Shown one piece after another: positions 36,524-49,800 of a stretch of DNA of 64,000 bases; the stretch's first letter is position 1; each line of letters opens with the position of its first letter. Location of the stretch: positions 18,187,072-18,251,071 of the forward strand of contig OW285189.1 in the NCBI GenBank assembly GCA_935421135.1, read 5' to 3'. Made by a program: the position numbers and the translations under genes. The notes under the pieces were generated by a model that saw nothing but the letters and a program-made list of their open reading frames with translations, had not been told where the DNA came from and did no database searches. This DNA comes from Bugulina stolonifera. Taxonomy: Eukaryota > Bryozoa > Gymnolaemata > Cheilostomatida > Bugulidae.

Positions 36524-36652
36524 GGACATGAATCTTGAATTTTTTTGTTTCTGTCGTCTATTCAGTCTATCGAGCTAATAAATTTTCATCAACTGAATAG
36601 TAGAGCTGGGACCATGTAGACAACAGTAACAGAAAATTCAAGATTCATGTCC
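36524..36652. mobile_element. Small MITE
   Basis: Exact 20-base inverted ends: GGACATGAATCTTGAATTTT at 36524-36543 and its complement at 36633-36652. Further imperfect pairing (TTTCTGT / ACAGAAA region) surrounds a short loop. 129 bp, non-coding, 70 bp from the 144-bp palindrome. Confidence 0.8.
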
Positions 36653-36653
36653 A

Positions 36654-39600
36654 TATTTTTTGCAATGTTTCATATATAACCATCATATTAAAACAATGTA
36701 TTACATTATAACATCACTGATAGCGGAAATATAGGCTAATGTTTTATTCCACTGCATTGGTTTAAAGTTTTTAACTCTTAAACAAACTGTTCTTCATTTT
36801 TTGCAGCCCCTAATCAGGCATGGAATAGAATAACTACACTGTGTTATTATAGCCAGCGATGTGCAGTAAAACATGAGAAAATAATAAAGTAAGTATACAC
36901 TATTTATATATAAATACTTACTTTAGCATTTCTATTCATGGAAGGAGATCATTTTACTGCGACGACACCACTACTACGATAGCACACTCACCTCTTATTA
37001 ATGTAAGAGAACATCATTCCAGATACTTCCCGTTGCATATTGACAAAACTGAGTTTAATATTAAGAAATACGATAATCCAATCGAGTACAAAAATGAGTA
37101 AATATCTGAGCATGCAAGAAAACAATAGTTTCTCTGAGAGATCAGCGCTGACTTGGATTAATTGATACAACCAATGGCTACCCACTGCTTATGTTGACTG
37201 TGCTAGCATTTTATGACATCAGGTTTTGTTGTAGCTTTGTATGGCTTATCAATATAATATACTGTGCATCCATCATATTTCCTGCGACTTCATAATAATC
37301 TATAGTTCTATATGTACACAGTCCCCATTGACTGCAGTTGCTAAGTAACGAATAAACAACAGATAGCAGCATTTACAGTATTCATGTGATATATGTACAC
37401 TGTACATGTGTAAATAATTCATTATAAAACTATTAATATTCCCATTGAACAATGACAAATAAAACAGCATATTATAATATCAATAGTCTATAAGATAATA
37501 GTGGGTACAGCAGCTAGCAACTACAAAGTTGATTACTTTTGCCTCTAGACGTAAAATGGCCAAAACATACAGTGTAAAGTGGCCTAGTTCATCCTTGTAA
37601 TGTTTAACCACAAGCTTCATATTTTTAACTATAGCTTACAAAAGAAATATCAGTACTTTTACTGAATTATTATACTACACGTACAACCTATTAATTGGAG
37701 AAGCTGTATATATATCTAGTGTAATTATTCAAAGACTCTTTGGTTTTTTCATTTCAAATCAAATTTCTGCATATCTGCCAAAAAACATAATAATTACGCT
37801 TCAGTTATACTATAATTTGCATAGGCATCACGTAGACTTACAGTATGTCTGTAAATATACAAATCAAAGCGCCAAGGTTATAAAACAGCTTTATTTTCAA
37901 TACAATAATGTAGGACTCGGGGTACATACATGTACATTATACAAGTATACTCATATTGTAGGCCAACAAATTCCTCTTTGTTAAATGGTTAGATTCAAGA
38001 AACAAGATTTTGTGAAACGCAGAAAGAACTTTTTTGAAGTAATTATTTACTGCAAGCCGTAATTTCGTTTTCAGAAGGCATATTCCATATTTTGGTGGAG
38101 CAAAGTACATTAGAACACGGTAGCCTACTAGAACAGCCTGTGTAGTGAATTTCCTAAGGTGCAGCTTGTTCATGATATAAATTGTATTTACATAAACAGC
38201 TGACTTTGATTAAGTCAGCAAATACTAGTGCAGCACTTATCAATTACTTTCAGTCAATCTTAGATATAAAAAAGTATATCAAGGAGTATACATTACACAT
38301 AAAATGTCAAACTTCACCTAATAGAGCAGCCTATGATAATGTATAAATCAAGTTACTTTGTTAAACTGCTACATACATTGTAACTACATGTCTACCAATG
38401 CATAATCAGCTGAAGTTAGTAAAAAAAGTGGTACATACACATACATGTAGGTGATTGATTCCATTTAATGGCCACTCTTCACTAGGCATTGGTACAATTA
38501 GCACAGCTATTATGAAATCAGGCAATATTTAGCTGCACTTTAATTACAGTTGATCAAATAATGGCAACTGATATCATTCCTTCTAGACACTTGTTAATGT
38601 AAGTAGTTCTCTTAATCAAATATCAACCTCTATAAGAGGCACTTGAGGTGAAGGGTATGCAGTGGCAGTAGCATAGAATCCTAGTGTTAGCCAAGCAATG
38701 TATGTAATATGTATTAGCAGGTAATGTAACTTGAGTAGCTACATAGAAAACCTTTTCCTCTCAGGATGTGCCCACTGGAAGTAGCAGTTATTTAGAATGT
38801 AATAATAGAGTAAAGTTTGTGTAAACACAATGTAGGCTATGTGCTGTGTATATATGCGGTTGAATCTAGGACCAATTCGATGAAAATGTAACACCTAGGG
38901 GAGGGGAACACACAGGTCACATTGTGTTATATTTTTATCTACATAGAAGCTAGAAGGTAGAGTAGAATGCATGAAGGCAGCAGAGCACACATGTCACATG
39001 GTACACATGTCACATGGTACACAATGCTGGTCTACCAGTCTATTAATCCACCATTGATTATGGGAGTTGTCTGCTCTTTACTGTAGTGGATAAAATTATT
39101 ATGCTAATGCAAATTGCCAACCGTTAATTCTAATTTGGTGATTCTGATATGATAATTCTGATATGGTGATATATAAACACTCATATAACCATTATTACAG
39201 AGTACAAGTATTTTTATTAAAACACTGGATATGAAAGAGCCAAGCAGCAGACTTCTGACTTACATAAAAACCATCAACTAGACTTATTTGAAAGAATTTC
39301 TAGGACACTTTTTGTTCACTAAATCCATAGAGCTATATTGCATTTATCATCATTATAGTTGTACCAATATAATAGCGCACATTGCTTAATACAATATTTT
39401 ATACAGGTGCATTTCCATACAGTAAGTAATAAATGAAAATTGGACTCCATTATAGAATGGCCTCTAAATAAAACAACATATTATTTGCTTGAAATGAGTA
39501 GCACCAGTATATCAATCTCTCTTAAAAACTGAAAACAAAACTAATGACAAGATTGTAAAATCTGATAGAAAACGATATATATTCACCATAGTCCACAACC

Positions 39601-40461
39601 CAGGTAATGTGCAGCTAGTATCAAAGCCACCATTTCATTCTATTTCTAAGAAATATCCCACTCTCCTAGATTGAATTATACATTTATTCCCAAATGCCTA
39701 AAAGAAATATTGCACAAGAAATGAACAGTTTAAAACATCATTGCAGCAACTTCAAGCTGCCAAGCTGTCCAAATCATGAGAATTGAAACTATACTAGAAA
39801 ATTCCCATTATAAGAACTGGTCAGTCTTCATTGCAGCTTGGGTCAAAATTGTGATATATATGAATACAAAAGCTGAATATCACTTCCAAGCCAATTAAAG
39901 TTATACTCAAATTATCTTTGTTTTGAATTGAAAACGGCATGCACATTCTATAAGTCATAACCATGTGAATGACTGTAACTGGCCTCTCTTGGTATACTGT
40001 AAGCCCACCAAATTTCTTTCAAAAACTGTTTGGCTTTTATATCGGTGACAACAATAATCAATTTAACAATTACTTTTACAAATACCAAGGATGCATCTCA
40101 TATAAGAGGATATTAGATTTGGAACGGAGCCACTATCCCAACTGATATCCATTACACCAGAACTAACCACTACTCATCTAATTCAATATTGCATATTGGC
40201 CTCACTTGTCAGATTGGCTGGCTTGGGAATCAAGGGTAGTGTACCTAGTTACTTGCTGGAGGGGGAAGAGCAATCAATGTGAGCAAGAGCTGATATGATT
40301 GGTTGATTCTACTTACTATACAATATAATTATTTCCGTGTTTTGGTTTATGCATCTACAACACTGTCAATGTACAAAAATGGCTGTGTTAGTTTAAAATT
40401 TCATGTAAAAATGAAACTATTCTATGGAACAGGTTCATAAGACCAAGTAATTGTTAGTGGG
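36654..40461. other. Long stretch without a supported gene
   Basis: AT-rich DNA between the CIMIP5-like and AKAP2_C/MISP-like genes. A minus-strand frame at 36988-37185 ends at a usable donor (GAG|GTGAGTG, phase 2) and could be a 5' exon of the CIMIP5-like gene, but its hydrophobic sequence argues against coding. It may also hold the 3' end of the AKAP2_C/MISP-like gene. A strong acceptor (CTTCCCCCTCCAG) near 40262 would add only two residues and a stop. Confidence 0.4.
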
Positions 40462-40562
40462 GAGTTGTCTTCTTGTGAGGAATGACTGTCACAAGTTTTG
40501 TGATTCTAGAGTTGCCTTCTCTCTCTCAACACCACTTTTATAATTTTCTGAGAAGACAACTC
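40462..40562. mobile_element. Short foldback with GAGTTGTCTTCT ends
   Basis: GAGTTGTCTTCT (40462-40473) and its exact complement AGAAGACAACTC (40551-40562) bracket about 77 bases. Similar GAGTTGTC/GGAGATAACTCC motifs occur across the window. Likely a tiny non-autonomous element. Confidence 0.55.
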
Positions 40563-40678
40563 TAAGCAATTGTGCATTAGCTTGATCTCAAACCATGCCG
40601 ACTATATACAGCTAATGTCATCAACAAAAAACCCTAATTCTTCATCTAATAATAATAAATGTGATTAACTCAACTAAC

Positions 40679-43600
40679 CTCAGCTCCTTCTCACGCAGTC
40701 TGATAGAAGATAACTCCTGTTGTATTTGTTCCATGGACCGATCTTTGAACAAAGAGGAGGCTAGATATAATAGAGAAATGTTTAGCTATCATGTGCATGT
40801 GTATATAAACTTCTATATGTTATCACGCATTAGAACTACTCCTGCATGACATAGAGCCATTTGCCATTTGCTTAATGCATAACCACCACATGACCATGAG
40901 CTGGAGTTGAAGATGTAACATTCATCATTTCTACCAATCTGACCTAGTATGAAGCAATTGAAACCCGAAATGAAATATTTTTCTATGTTCTCACTCGACT
41001 TTAGCACTACCAGTGCATTAAATACCCCGCAAAAGCATGATCCCAGCAATGTGCTCTCTGCACCATAACGGTATAAAGAGTGTGGGTATGAACTACAGTA
41101 AATACATATAAAAGTAGAGTAAACAGTGCACACTAATGGTACCTAATAGAGCAGCTACAGCAAGTCAACTACTTGTGAACAAAGCTAGATATTATACCAC
41201 ACAACTTGCTGACTGATAGCTTAATACACTGACTCACATTGTTTCCTTAGTGTGATGACTTCATTGGGTGTATGTTTATGAACTTGTTGGCTCATACTAC
41301 CATCATCATAACCACTAACCCCATTTCTACAGGAGAATGTCAACTGCCATGTTAAAAAAAAAGGTCACAAGAAGAGTAATATTTATCAATGCAGGGGAAC
41401 AGGAATGTTTTAGCAGTACCCTACACTACATGTACTTCGTTAGATGATCATTTAGCTGCCTATGTGAACACACCGTGCACACCTTGATGTAGAATAGTGG
41501 GCACTCACAAGCTATTGGTCATAATTAGAAGTTGTCCTCTCTCAATTACTTGAACAAGAAATTTTAATTATGATCACTAGCTTATGAGTGACCATGTACT
41601 GGATGCAACAACGCAATATGCAATGGGCAAGTGTTATCTTCTCTTACAACATTCAGTAATAAAGGACAGATAACTACTAATACTAAAGTGTACTGGAGCA
41701 TTGCCAGTAGGATAGAGTAGCATAGAGTGTGCAATGAAGGACATTGATATGTTAGTTACTGGTGCTGTACTACTTATACTTACAGTCTATTCGTGGAGTC
41801 ACTGGCATGACTGGATGTGACTTTACTATTACTGGATACGTCATCATAGCTAGCAGTTGCTGTGGCTCCTACAACAAATACAGAACATGAGTAAGAAATA
41901 TATAGTTATGTAAATAGTGTAGTGTATACACTTGTGTGGTGTTTTGTGTATCACATGTGCATGTTTCACTTACATACTTGAGATGCCATGTACATTGGCA
42001 AACAGCATGAGATATTTCTGATTGTATTACACAAATAAATCATTTTATTACAATGACTAATTGCTGTTAGGGTACATATAAGATGAAACCTCACACAATG
42101 GAGATTCTCAACTACCAGTCGCTATAATATATAGTATATTAAAAGTAGTATGATAATATACCTAGATGTACATATATTTTAAATTACCTGCATTTATTTT
42201 ATTCCGTAAAATATGTCTCCTAGTTAGAGGCAAGTCTGTTGAATCAGAACCTGAAAGTGTTTTATCCTGTACAGAGAAGGATGAGTAAGGGCGGGTGGCT
42301 CTGATACCCGTACTTGACTGACTAGATATTTTATGTTCATAGTCTACTGCACTTTTAACGACGTGTTCATTACTATTCTCTGTAGCGCTAGAAGATGGAG
42401 AAGAGCTCGTGCTACCATAGTCTAGACTGTGGTCCCTGGTTAGCCTACGTCGCATATGCTGTCTCAGAGCTTGCTGCCGGTCTTGTTTCACTTCTTCTTC
42501 TCTCTCCTGTAACAATTATGAGACATTTTCTCTATCTCTGGGAGTTTGGCAATAGTACAATAAAGTGGAGATTGGCCAAAAAATTTACATACATGTACAT
42601 ACAGATTACACCACCAGTGCAATGTAAGTATGAGGGCTAAGTATGTACGTATATAATAGCACTAATAATAGCAATGAAACCGTGTAGTATACTTTGCAAT
42701 AATAATTAGCTGGAATGATTGGTGTGAGTATATATATGTACATGTTATCTAATCTGACATATTTATTGACTATCACAGATTACATAGACAAGTAAGGTGT
42801 AAAGTTATCTCTGATACACAGTGCAATGTCCACCCCCACACCCTGGCAGCCAGCTACTACTAACATAATACAAGGTAGTTAGTAGTTAGCATACTAACCT
42901 TCTGCAGTCTAATCTCTCTTGCAATCACACTCTCTGACCTCTTCACAGATTTCCTTTTCTTCGTCCCACTTGGGGAGTTGTTCTCTCTCTAGATACATAA
43001 TTATTATAAGGTTATGCAGCATGTTGCACAGGAAGCGTTTATTTTACATATGCATGTAGGTATGTATGATACACAGATAAAGTAACATATGACTGATAGA
43101 TAGCAAATGTGTTTTAATATTTGCTCTGCTGGCAGTGTAGTTGCTTGTTGTATTTGTTCAGAAATTAAATTGGGTAGTATTTTACTGACGTTGCGTAGTG
43201 GCTCAACTTTGTCCTCATTGTCACAGACATTAGGCTGACTTGTCAGACTCCTATCTGGAACAGAACCTATGGATACTGCTGCAACTGAAATCAAAACGAC
43301 AGCATACAGGATATTAACATAATATTATAAGAGATATTGTAGCAAAAGGCAGAATTTTATTATTTTGATAGTAGCTGGCATCGAATAATGACAAGTCAAG
43401 ATGGGAACACAAGGCGACTTCAGAATTTTGTCTACTTCTTGGTTTTAGGTTAAGATAACAAACAGTCTTTATATAGAAATAGCTGCTAGTCATTTGAACT
43501 AGGGGTTAGGTGCACACAGCATTGGTAGCATTGTGCTAGTTCAGTCAAGTGTAGGTCTATACTAAATTAGCAAGACTGTAAACGTTGTTTGTGCATAATT

Positions 43601-46058
43601 GTTTTAACAATGAATGGACGATCATATAAACAATATCTGAATTTAAACACTGACAAATGTTGCAGTAAAAACTTTCATTTTTGCTTCATGTGAAATATAA
43701 TATATATATATATGTATCTTATCCCTACTCCTATAATTTAATAAAGATACATGCAAGTTCCATTCATCTATCATTCCTGAAGTAGGTAGCTGCAGGTAAA
43801 TAGGCAATACAGGTAAATGTGCAGTTATTCCTGAGATTATTCAAGTGGAAGCTGCAGAGACTGCAATCCTACCGCTATCAGTTTCTAAACAAGAACGCTG
43901 ACATGTGATAATTTGACAGATTTTCTCTCCTTTTCTGCCAAAATTTCGATACATCAGCTAGAGAGCTGGTAAGTGCCAAAGTATTTAGGAGTGAAGACGT
44001 TGTACACCAGTAGATGGAGAGCAAATCAAATTTATAGAACTGAAGAAACTCATCAATAAAGCCAACAAAAGTTTTAGCTTTCCTTACTTTCCATTCCGCT
44101 AAATAAAAACTTTAGTAAAAACATTGTGTGGCAATACTTCATTGGATAAAGTCATTCATGAAAGAACAAGAGGAAGAGAAAAGTTGAGTAAGTCGGCCAT
44201 GTGTAGATGCATGTGGACTGAAAATTTACCTGTTGATTGTACCTGAACATCCTGTTTAGGTGTAACCTCAATGTGTTCCGCACTGGCAGTCAAACGTGGT
44301 GTGGCGTCACTGATACCAACATTTATTTGAGAAGATATGACATCATTACCTAAATCTGTTGAAGGAGATCCGTCATCACTAACTCCTGGAGAGGATGTGG
44401 CATCACTACCTACTGTAGAGGATGTGGCATCACTAGCTACTATGTTGATATCAACAGAGCCTCTAAAAGAATCTTGACTAGGAGTTATAGTGGATATGGT
44501 ATCAGTTATTGTAGCAGATTTGCCATCCTCAGACATTGCAGATGGCGTTCCTTCCAACACGACACATATCCGTGAAGGAAGCTTCATATTCAAACACATG
44601 TCATTCAACTTTTTGAAGTTGATCTCTATTCCCGTGTCAGTAAACTCTATGGTGTCTGATATCCATGAGGGTTCAGCACTGAAGTTATATTCTACAATAT
44701 CCTCCATCAGGAAGAAGTCTATGTTACGAAAGGAATGTACAATGTATATAATACTAAAGCATTCACCACATAGTAGATAGGCCTATAGGCTGTGTAGGGT
44801 AGGTTCCCAGTGACTTTTCTGTACCCACAATGCCCTAAAAGATAAAGCGATGTACATATTATAGATTATGTGAAGTCCTGGGTGGAACTAATGTCCTATT
44901 TCTTGTTATACTAAAGTTACAGATGATACTGTTTGTCTATTTGATAAGAGGTGAGAAGCTAAGTAAATATCATGTAAGGCAGTTAATGGTTAGAACCTAT
45001 TATTTTATTCTCACAGTACTGAACTACATTATTCCATTGAAAGAAAAACCCAAGTTACACAATTTCAGACTGTTTGTAAGATACAAGTCTCAAGTGTCTA
45101 GCAATATCACTCTTAGTCATCACTCAGCGTCATTCTGTCAACAATACAAATGTTTGATTACCTACATACATGTTTCATAACCAAAGAATGGTATCTCATG
45201 TTTCACCTTCCCCATTGTATAAATATGGAGACTCTCTCTCTCACTTGGGGTGCAAACTGTATAAACACACTCCACGTATCCTATTACAAACATGACATTA
45301 CCATTCGATAATAATTAAATTTTATTTGACTGTATCACACAGTATTTGTTGCAAATAAAAGCACCATGGTCACCATATGAAACATGAGCTTTATAAATTA
45401 TTCCATCCTAAAATCATGTATACTTTGCTAACATACAGAGAATAATGTTGATTAATACTGGATCTGGTAAAATTCAGCAGTTCACATGCTCTCTGCTCAG
45501 AGATGTTCAACCCACAATACAGATGTATACTACAGCATACTATAATTACTTCTATTTTACTCTTACTTTATTCTAAACCCCAAATCTAGATGAAACTATG
45601 CCAACACTGCATTATTGTCTGACACTAATTATACAAAGTTCATACATTTATGTTTCATTTGACACTTGCTCAAAATGCTCAGATAAAGAAATTTTCTCAA
45701 ATAGAGGCTATACTTTGTCAGCTACCTAATTAGACATGTTGCTCTAAATGTCAAGTATACATTCTCAATGTGACTATATTAGCATTACATGTAGTTTTAA
45801 GATGAGCTTTACACTAGTAAAGTAATTTCAAACTTCAAATTCAAACAGCAAATTGTCTACAATATAGTGTAAATATAATTGCATCCTACCTCTGTCCTGT
45901 TCAATATAAAATACAGACTATACAAGTCCACAGTCACTAATATCTACTAAGAATAATACTAGAATGCTTACCTGGAGTCCTGCACCTTGGGACTAGTGAT
46001 GATATAGCTGTACCCCTTGGGCTGCCCAAGTGACTTGTAATATTGGCTTTTCCACCCA
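40679..46058 (-). CDS. AKAP2_C/MISP-like coiled-coil protein (both ends unresolved)
   Basis: Supported exons: 45972-46058, 44230-44718, about 43094-43284, 42899-42988, 42188-42506, 41784-41868, 41238-41326 and 40679-40760. Phases match at nearly every junction; the donor of the 43284 exon is uncertain. The second exon (MEDIVEYNF..., then Ser/Asp/Thr-rich) looks disordered. The fourth and fifth exons form a charged helix (RSESVIAREIRLQK + EREEEVKQDRQQALRQHMR), followed by a Ser-rich stretch. The last two encode HTPNEVITLRKQ and MEQIQQELSSIRLREKEL. Paired EIRLQ.ERE... and EQIQQEL..IR.RE.EL helices are what I recall of the AKAP2_C region shared by PALM2-AKAP2 and MISP, which are actin/PKA-linked scaffolds. 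Homology is inferred from pattern only. The first exon may start inside a split codon (N|TG). The final exon is not found. Confidence 0.55.
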
Positions 46059-46675
46059 CTGAATGATATAAATAGCTGTTACTGGTTCAATGATAAGCCA
46101 TTGTTATCATTATACTTGATCAAACAATAGCTACAGGCAGAGTACAAACTAAGTGAATAGAAGGTAGAGTGTCAAATAAATAGACACTACCTTATGGGAC
46201 AGCAAAGCTGAGATGTAAAGAGAGCTGATAATATAGACATATCAGTATGATTATCAGTAGTCAATGTCCACCTGGTATATAATAACAGCTCAACAAAATA
46301 ATTCTAGAGTAAAGATTCCATAGTATATGGAATGCATACCAAGTCTTTGTAACTATGATTAGTCTATACAATGGTAGAGTTCATACCCTGCAGCTGCAGA
46401 CAAAAGATATAACTGTATCGAGGTATTTAATAATCCAGTATATTTAAAATCTATACACTGAGGGCACAACAACCTTAAGTACAGAGAGAAACTATTTACA
46501 AGTAGAAATGAACTCATTGTCATAATAATAACAAGGATGTTGTTTTCCAAGCAGCTGAATAAACTGCTAATATAATTACTATTGCATTATGTAATCAATG
46601 TGAATTGACAAGACCAGTAAATGAAATAAAATCAATGTCAAATCTGAAAGCAAAATACAAAATTATATAGTTATA

Positions 46676-46681
46676 TTTATT
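46676..46681 (-). terminator. Candidate polyadenylation signal
   Basis: AATAAA on the minus strand (TTTATT on plus), about 140 bases after the stop of the THRAP3/BCLAF1-like gene and before the next minus-strand gene. Confidence 0.55.
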
Positions 46682-46818
46682 TCCAGCCAAAGCTAGAAGA
46701 GCAGAAATTAATAATTTTATATACAGAAGGGTTCAGCATATAGTCTAAGTGATTAAAATACTAGTACTTGAAATTGAAGACTGACTTAAGACCATTACAA
46801 GTAGTTAGTGTTGGTGAC

Positions 46819-49800
46819 TCAAGCCGTAGTACTTGAAGGTTCAGCTTTCCTTTCCAATTCATTTTCATTCTCCAGTTCATCAAACTTGTCATGTTTCCAA
46901 GTCTCTACTGCAAATCCAGATTTACCTGAACAGGATTGAGTTGGACGTGTAATACATACTGCACCTGGACAGTCCAGTGACTGAGATTGTAAACATGGGG
47001 GAGGGTATGTGCTACTAACACTGGTAGCATGTTTTCGGATTAAATCTTAATGATAAATAATGACGTAAATCACATCCCATAGAAACTATTCCAAGTACTT
47101 CTTACAACAGAAAGTATATATAAATACTACACTTGTATGTTACACAATACAAACATAAATAATATACATGTACCTCCAGCACAATTATAGCAAAATCAAT
47201 TCAAGGATATAATGTTGAAAAAACATGATTCATTTTGAACTAATATTCTAATATTTTAATAATTTGAACCACACAGAACATACCACACACACATAACATA
47301 CACTGTACTACACATAACATACATCGTCCTACACATAACATACACGGAGTACTCCACATAATATACACTGTACTACACATAATATACACTGTACTACACA
47401 TACCATGTAATATAATTTAGAGCTAAACTTACGGTTTGGTCTTGGGTTTCTGTACTCATCTCTCCGAGAGTCAAAACGGCGGGAATCTCTTTCACCTCTA
47501 AAGCCGCCTCTCAACCCTCCCCTAGGGCGACCTCTAAATCCGCCCCTGGAGCCCCCTCTCATGGCACCTCTAGGTCTGAATCCACCCCTGGGATCATCCC
47601 ACGGTTCAGATCTGCTGAAGTCATCTCTGTCGTCGTGTTGCTGTCAAGCGTAAAGGAAAACATGAGTAAGAGCTAGGAGCCAGTCAGCTCTGACAACATT
47701 GCATAGGTATATTATGACATTGTGTGACACTTTAATGTGTATACGTGTACATGTAAATTATTTGAACAATATATATAAAAATAAACCATATGAGACAGAT
47801 AAATAAGCTGATATCCACTTTAGGACATTGAAAGTCCTTTAATAGTAATTGTCCTCCCTGAACTAGCAACATTAGAAATAAATTCAATATTTGTCTATTT
47901 ATAAGGAGTTATGTTCTCTGTGACACTGTTAACATTTGTCATCAAATACAAGAAGTGAAGGTCAATCGACGTGAGGTGATTGGAATTTAACAATAAAACC
48001 AAAACATATCAACTTATTTATCTTCTGATGATGACGCTCGGATGAGCATTGAAATGTTAGAAAACAAATCAAAAATAGAAATGCGTCTTGTATTACCATT
48101 TATAATTAAAATATTAGCCCACACTAACATTTCTCAATATATCAACTTATAGAGTTTAATCACACAACAGACGAATTTCATAATTTTCCTACTGTAATTA
48201 CTCTAAATTTTAGCACTTGACCCTGAATGTTCTCATGAACGTTAAAGATCGGAAAGTGTTTATTAGCTTCTATGGTGACTGTAGTATAATTATACTCACA
48301 TCATATCTACCTCCCCTTGGTACAAATGTAGGATCTATCTCCATCATGTCAACCTTGTGTTTGTCTATACAACAAGAAGAAAGAATCTATAGTACACTAT
48401 AATACTACAGTAGAATACATGAATGTAGTACACTGTATTACTGTGTACTGTATTACTATGTACTGTATTACTTACTGGTGTATTACTGTGTACTGCATTA
48501 CTGTATTACTTAGTAGTGCAATACTGTGTACTGCATAGTGATATACTAGCCCACAGAGTACGCCATATATATCACTACATTAACATGTATGTGTAAAATA
48601 AATTTGGAAGAAACATGAACAAATATACTCAGCACAGTCCTAGGCTACTCTACCTACCTGGTCGCTTAGAGAAGTCGGGAGTTTTCTCCCTCTCCAACGC
48701 ACTGTCTGTTCGTAGAGATTTATGACCATAGTCTCGAACCAGTGGGGCTTCATTATATCTATAAATATAGGAATTGTACAAGGCTAGTAGTAATTCTTGG
48801 TAACAATGGGGTAATCATCATCAATTATTTAGAACCACAGAATTGAAATATGGGAGAAATTGACTCACTAAACCAGCCAAGAGGAGGCACTCACAAACGG
48901 CACATAAATACGTAATAATAACATAGGTATAGACCAAGGTCAATCAGAGCATGTCATACTATTAACACAAGTTGGAATATTTCAAAGTTATTAACAATAA
49001 ATCACTTAGATTAGAAGGGAGTTGTTCACTCAATTAGTTAAAACATCAAGAGAGGATAACTTTCAATCACTAACATGTATATAATTATACATGTAGTTAT
49101 ATAATAATAATACTAAACAAGTGGTTCTACTCCGCTTGCCTTCTTTATATCCTGCAATCACGCTGTCTTCATCTACTCCAGATAGCAAAGATTAGCCAAT
49201 AAGAATCTAGCTAGCAGCTCAATGATGTCTACATAAGGTTACTCACTCTGAATCTCTCCCGAGTCTAGATGATAAGCTATGTCTTAGATCTGTAGATCGT
49301 ATTATAGGTTCTCTGTCCCTCCTTGACGGTTGCTCTGGTGTACGCCCCAACCTCTCCTCTATACGTCTATGAGTGTCATCACGCTCACTATTCCCTAGTC
49401 TATCCTGCACTGACCTCTTACCACCGCTTGGTTTACTACTCTCCAGCCTAGAAATAGAGATTAAATGGACTGAAACAAAAACCTCACAAAAGGAGAAGAT
49501 AGATTGGACGCATAAAATACAACAACAGTATAATCATATGTGGTAGACAATCTACATTAGTAGCCTTAGAGCTGACCTTATATCACCGAGTATTACAGGG
49601 TGTTGCTGGTCATTAGCCTACCTGGATGTGTGGTGTGAGGGTTTAGGGCTATCTCGAGCCTCTTCCAGAAGGTCATCATCTGTGACCTCATATCTCTTCT
49701 TCTCGGGTTCTCTGCAAATAAATAAGTAAACAACAAGACGTAGTACCACAAGTAACCACAAACAGACATATTCTACACTATATTTATTGGCTACCAAGTG

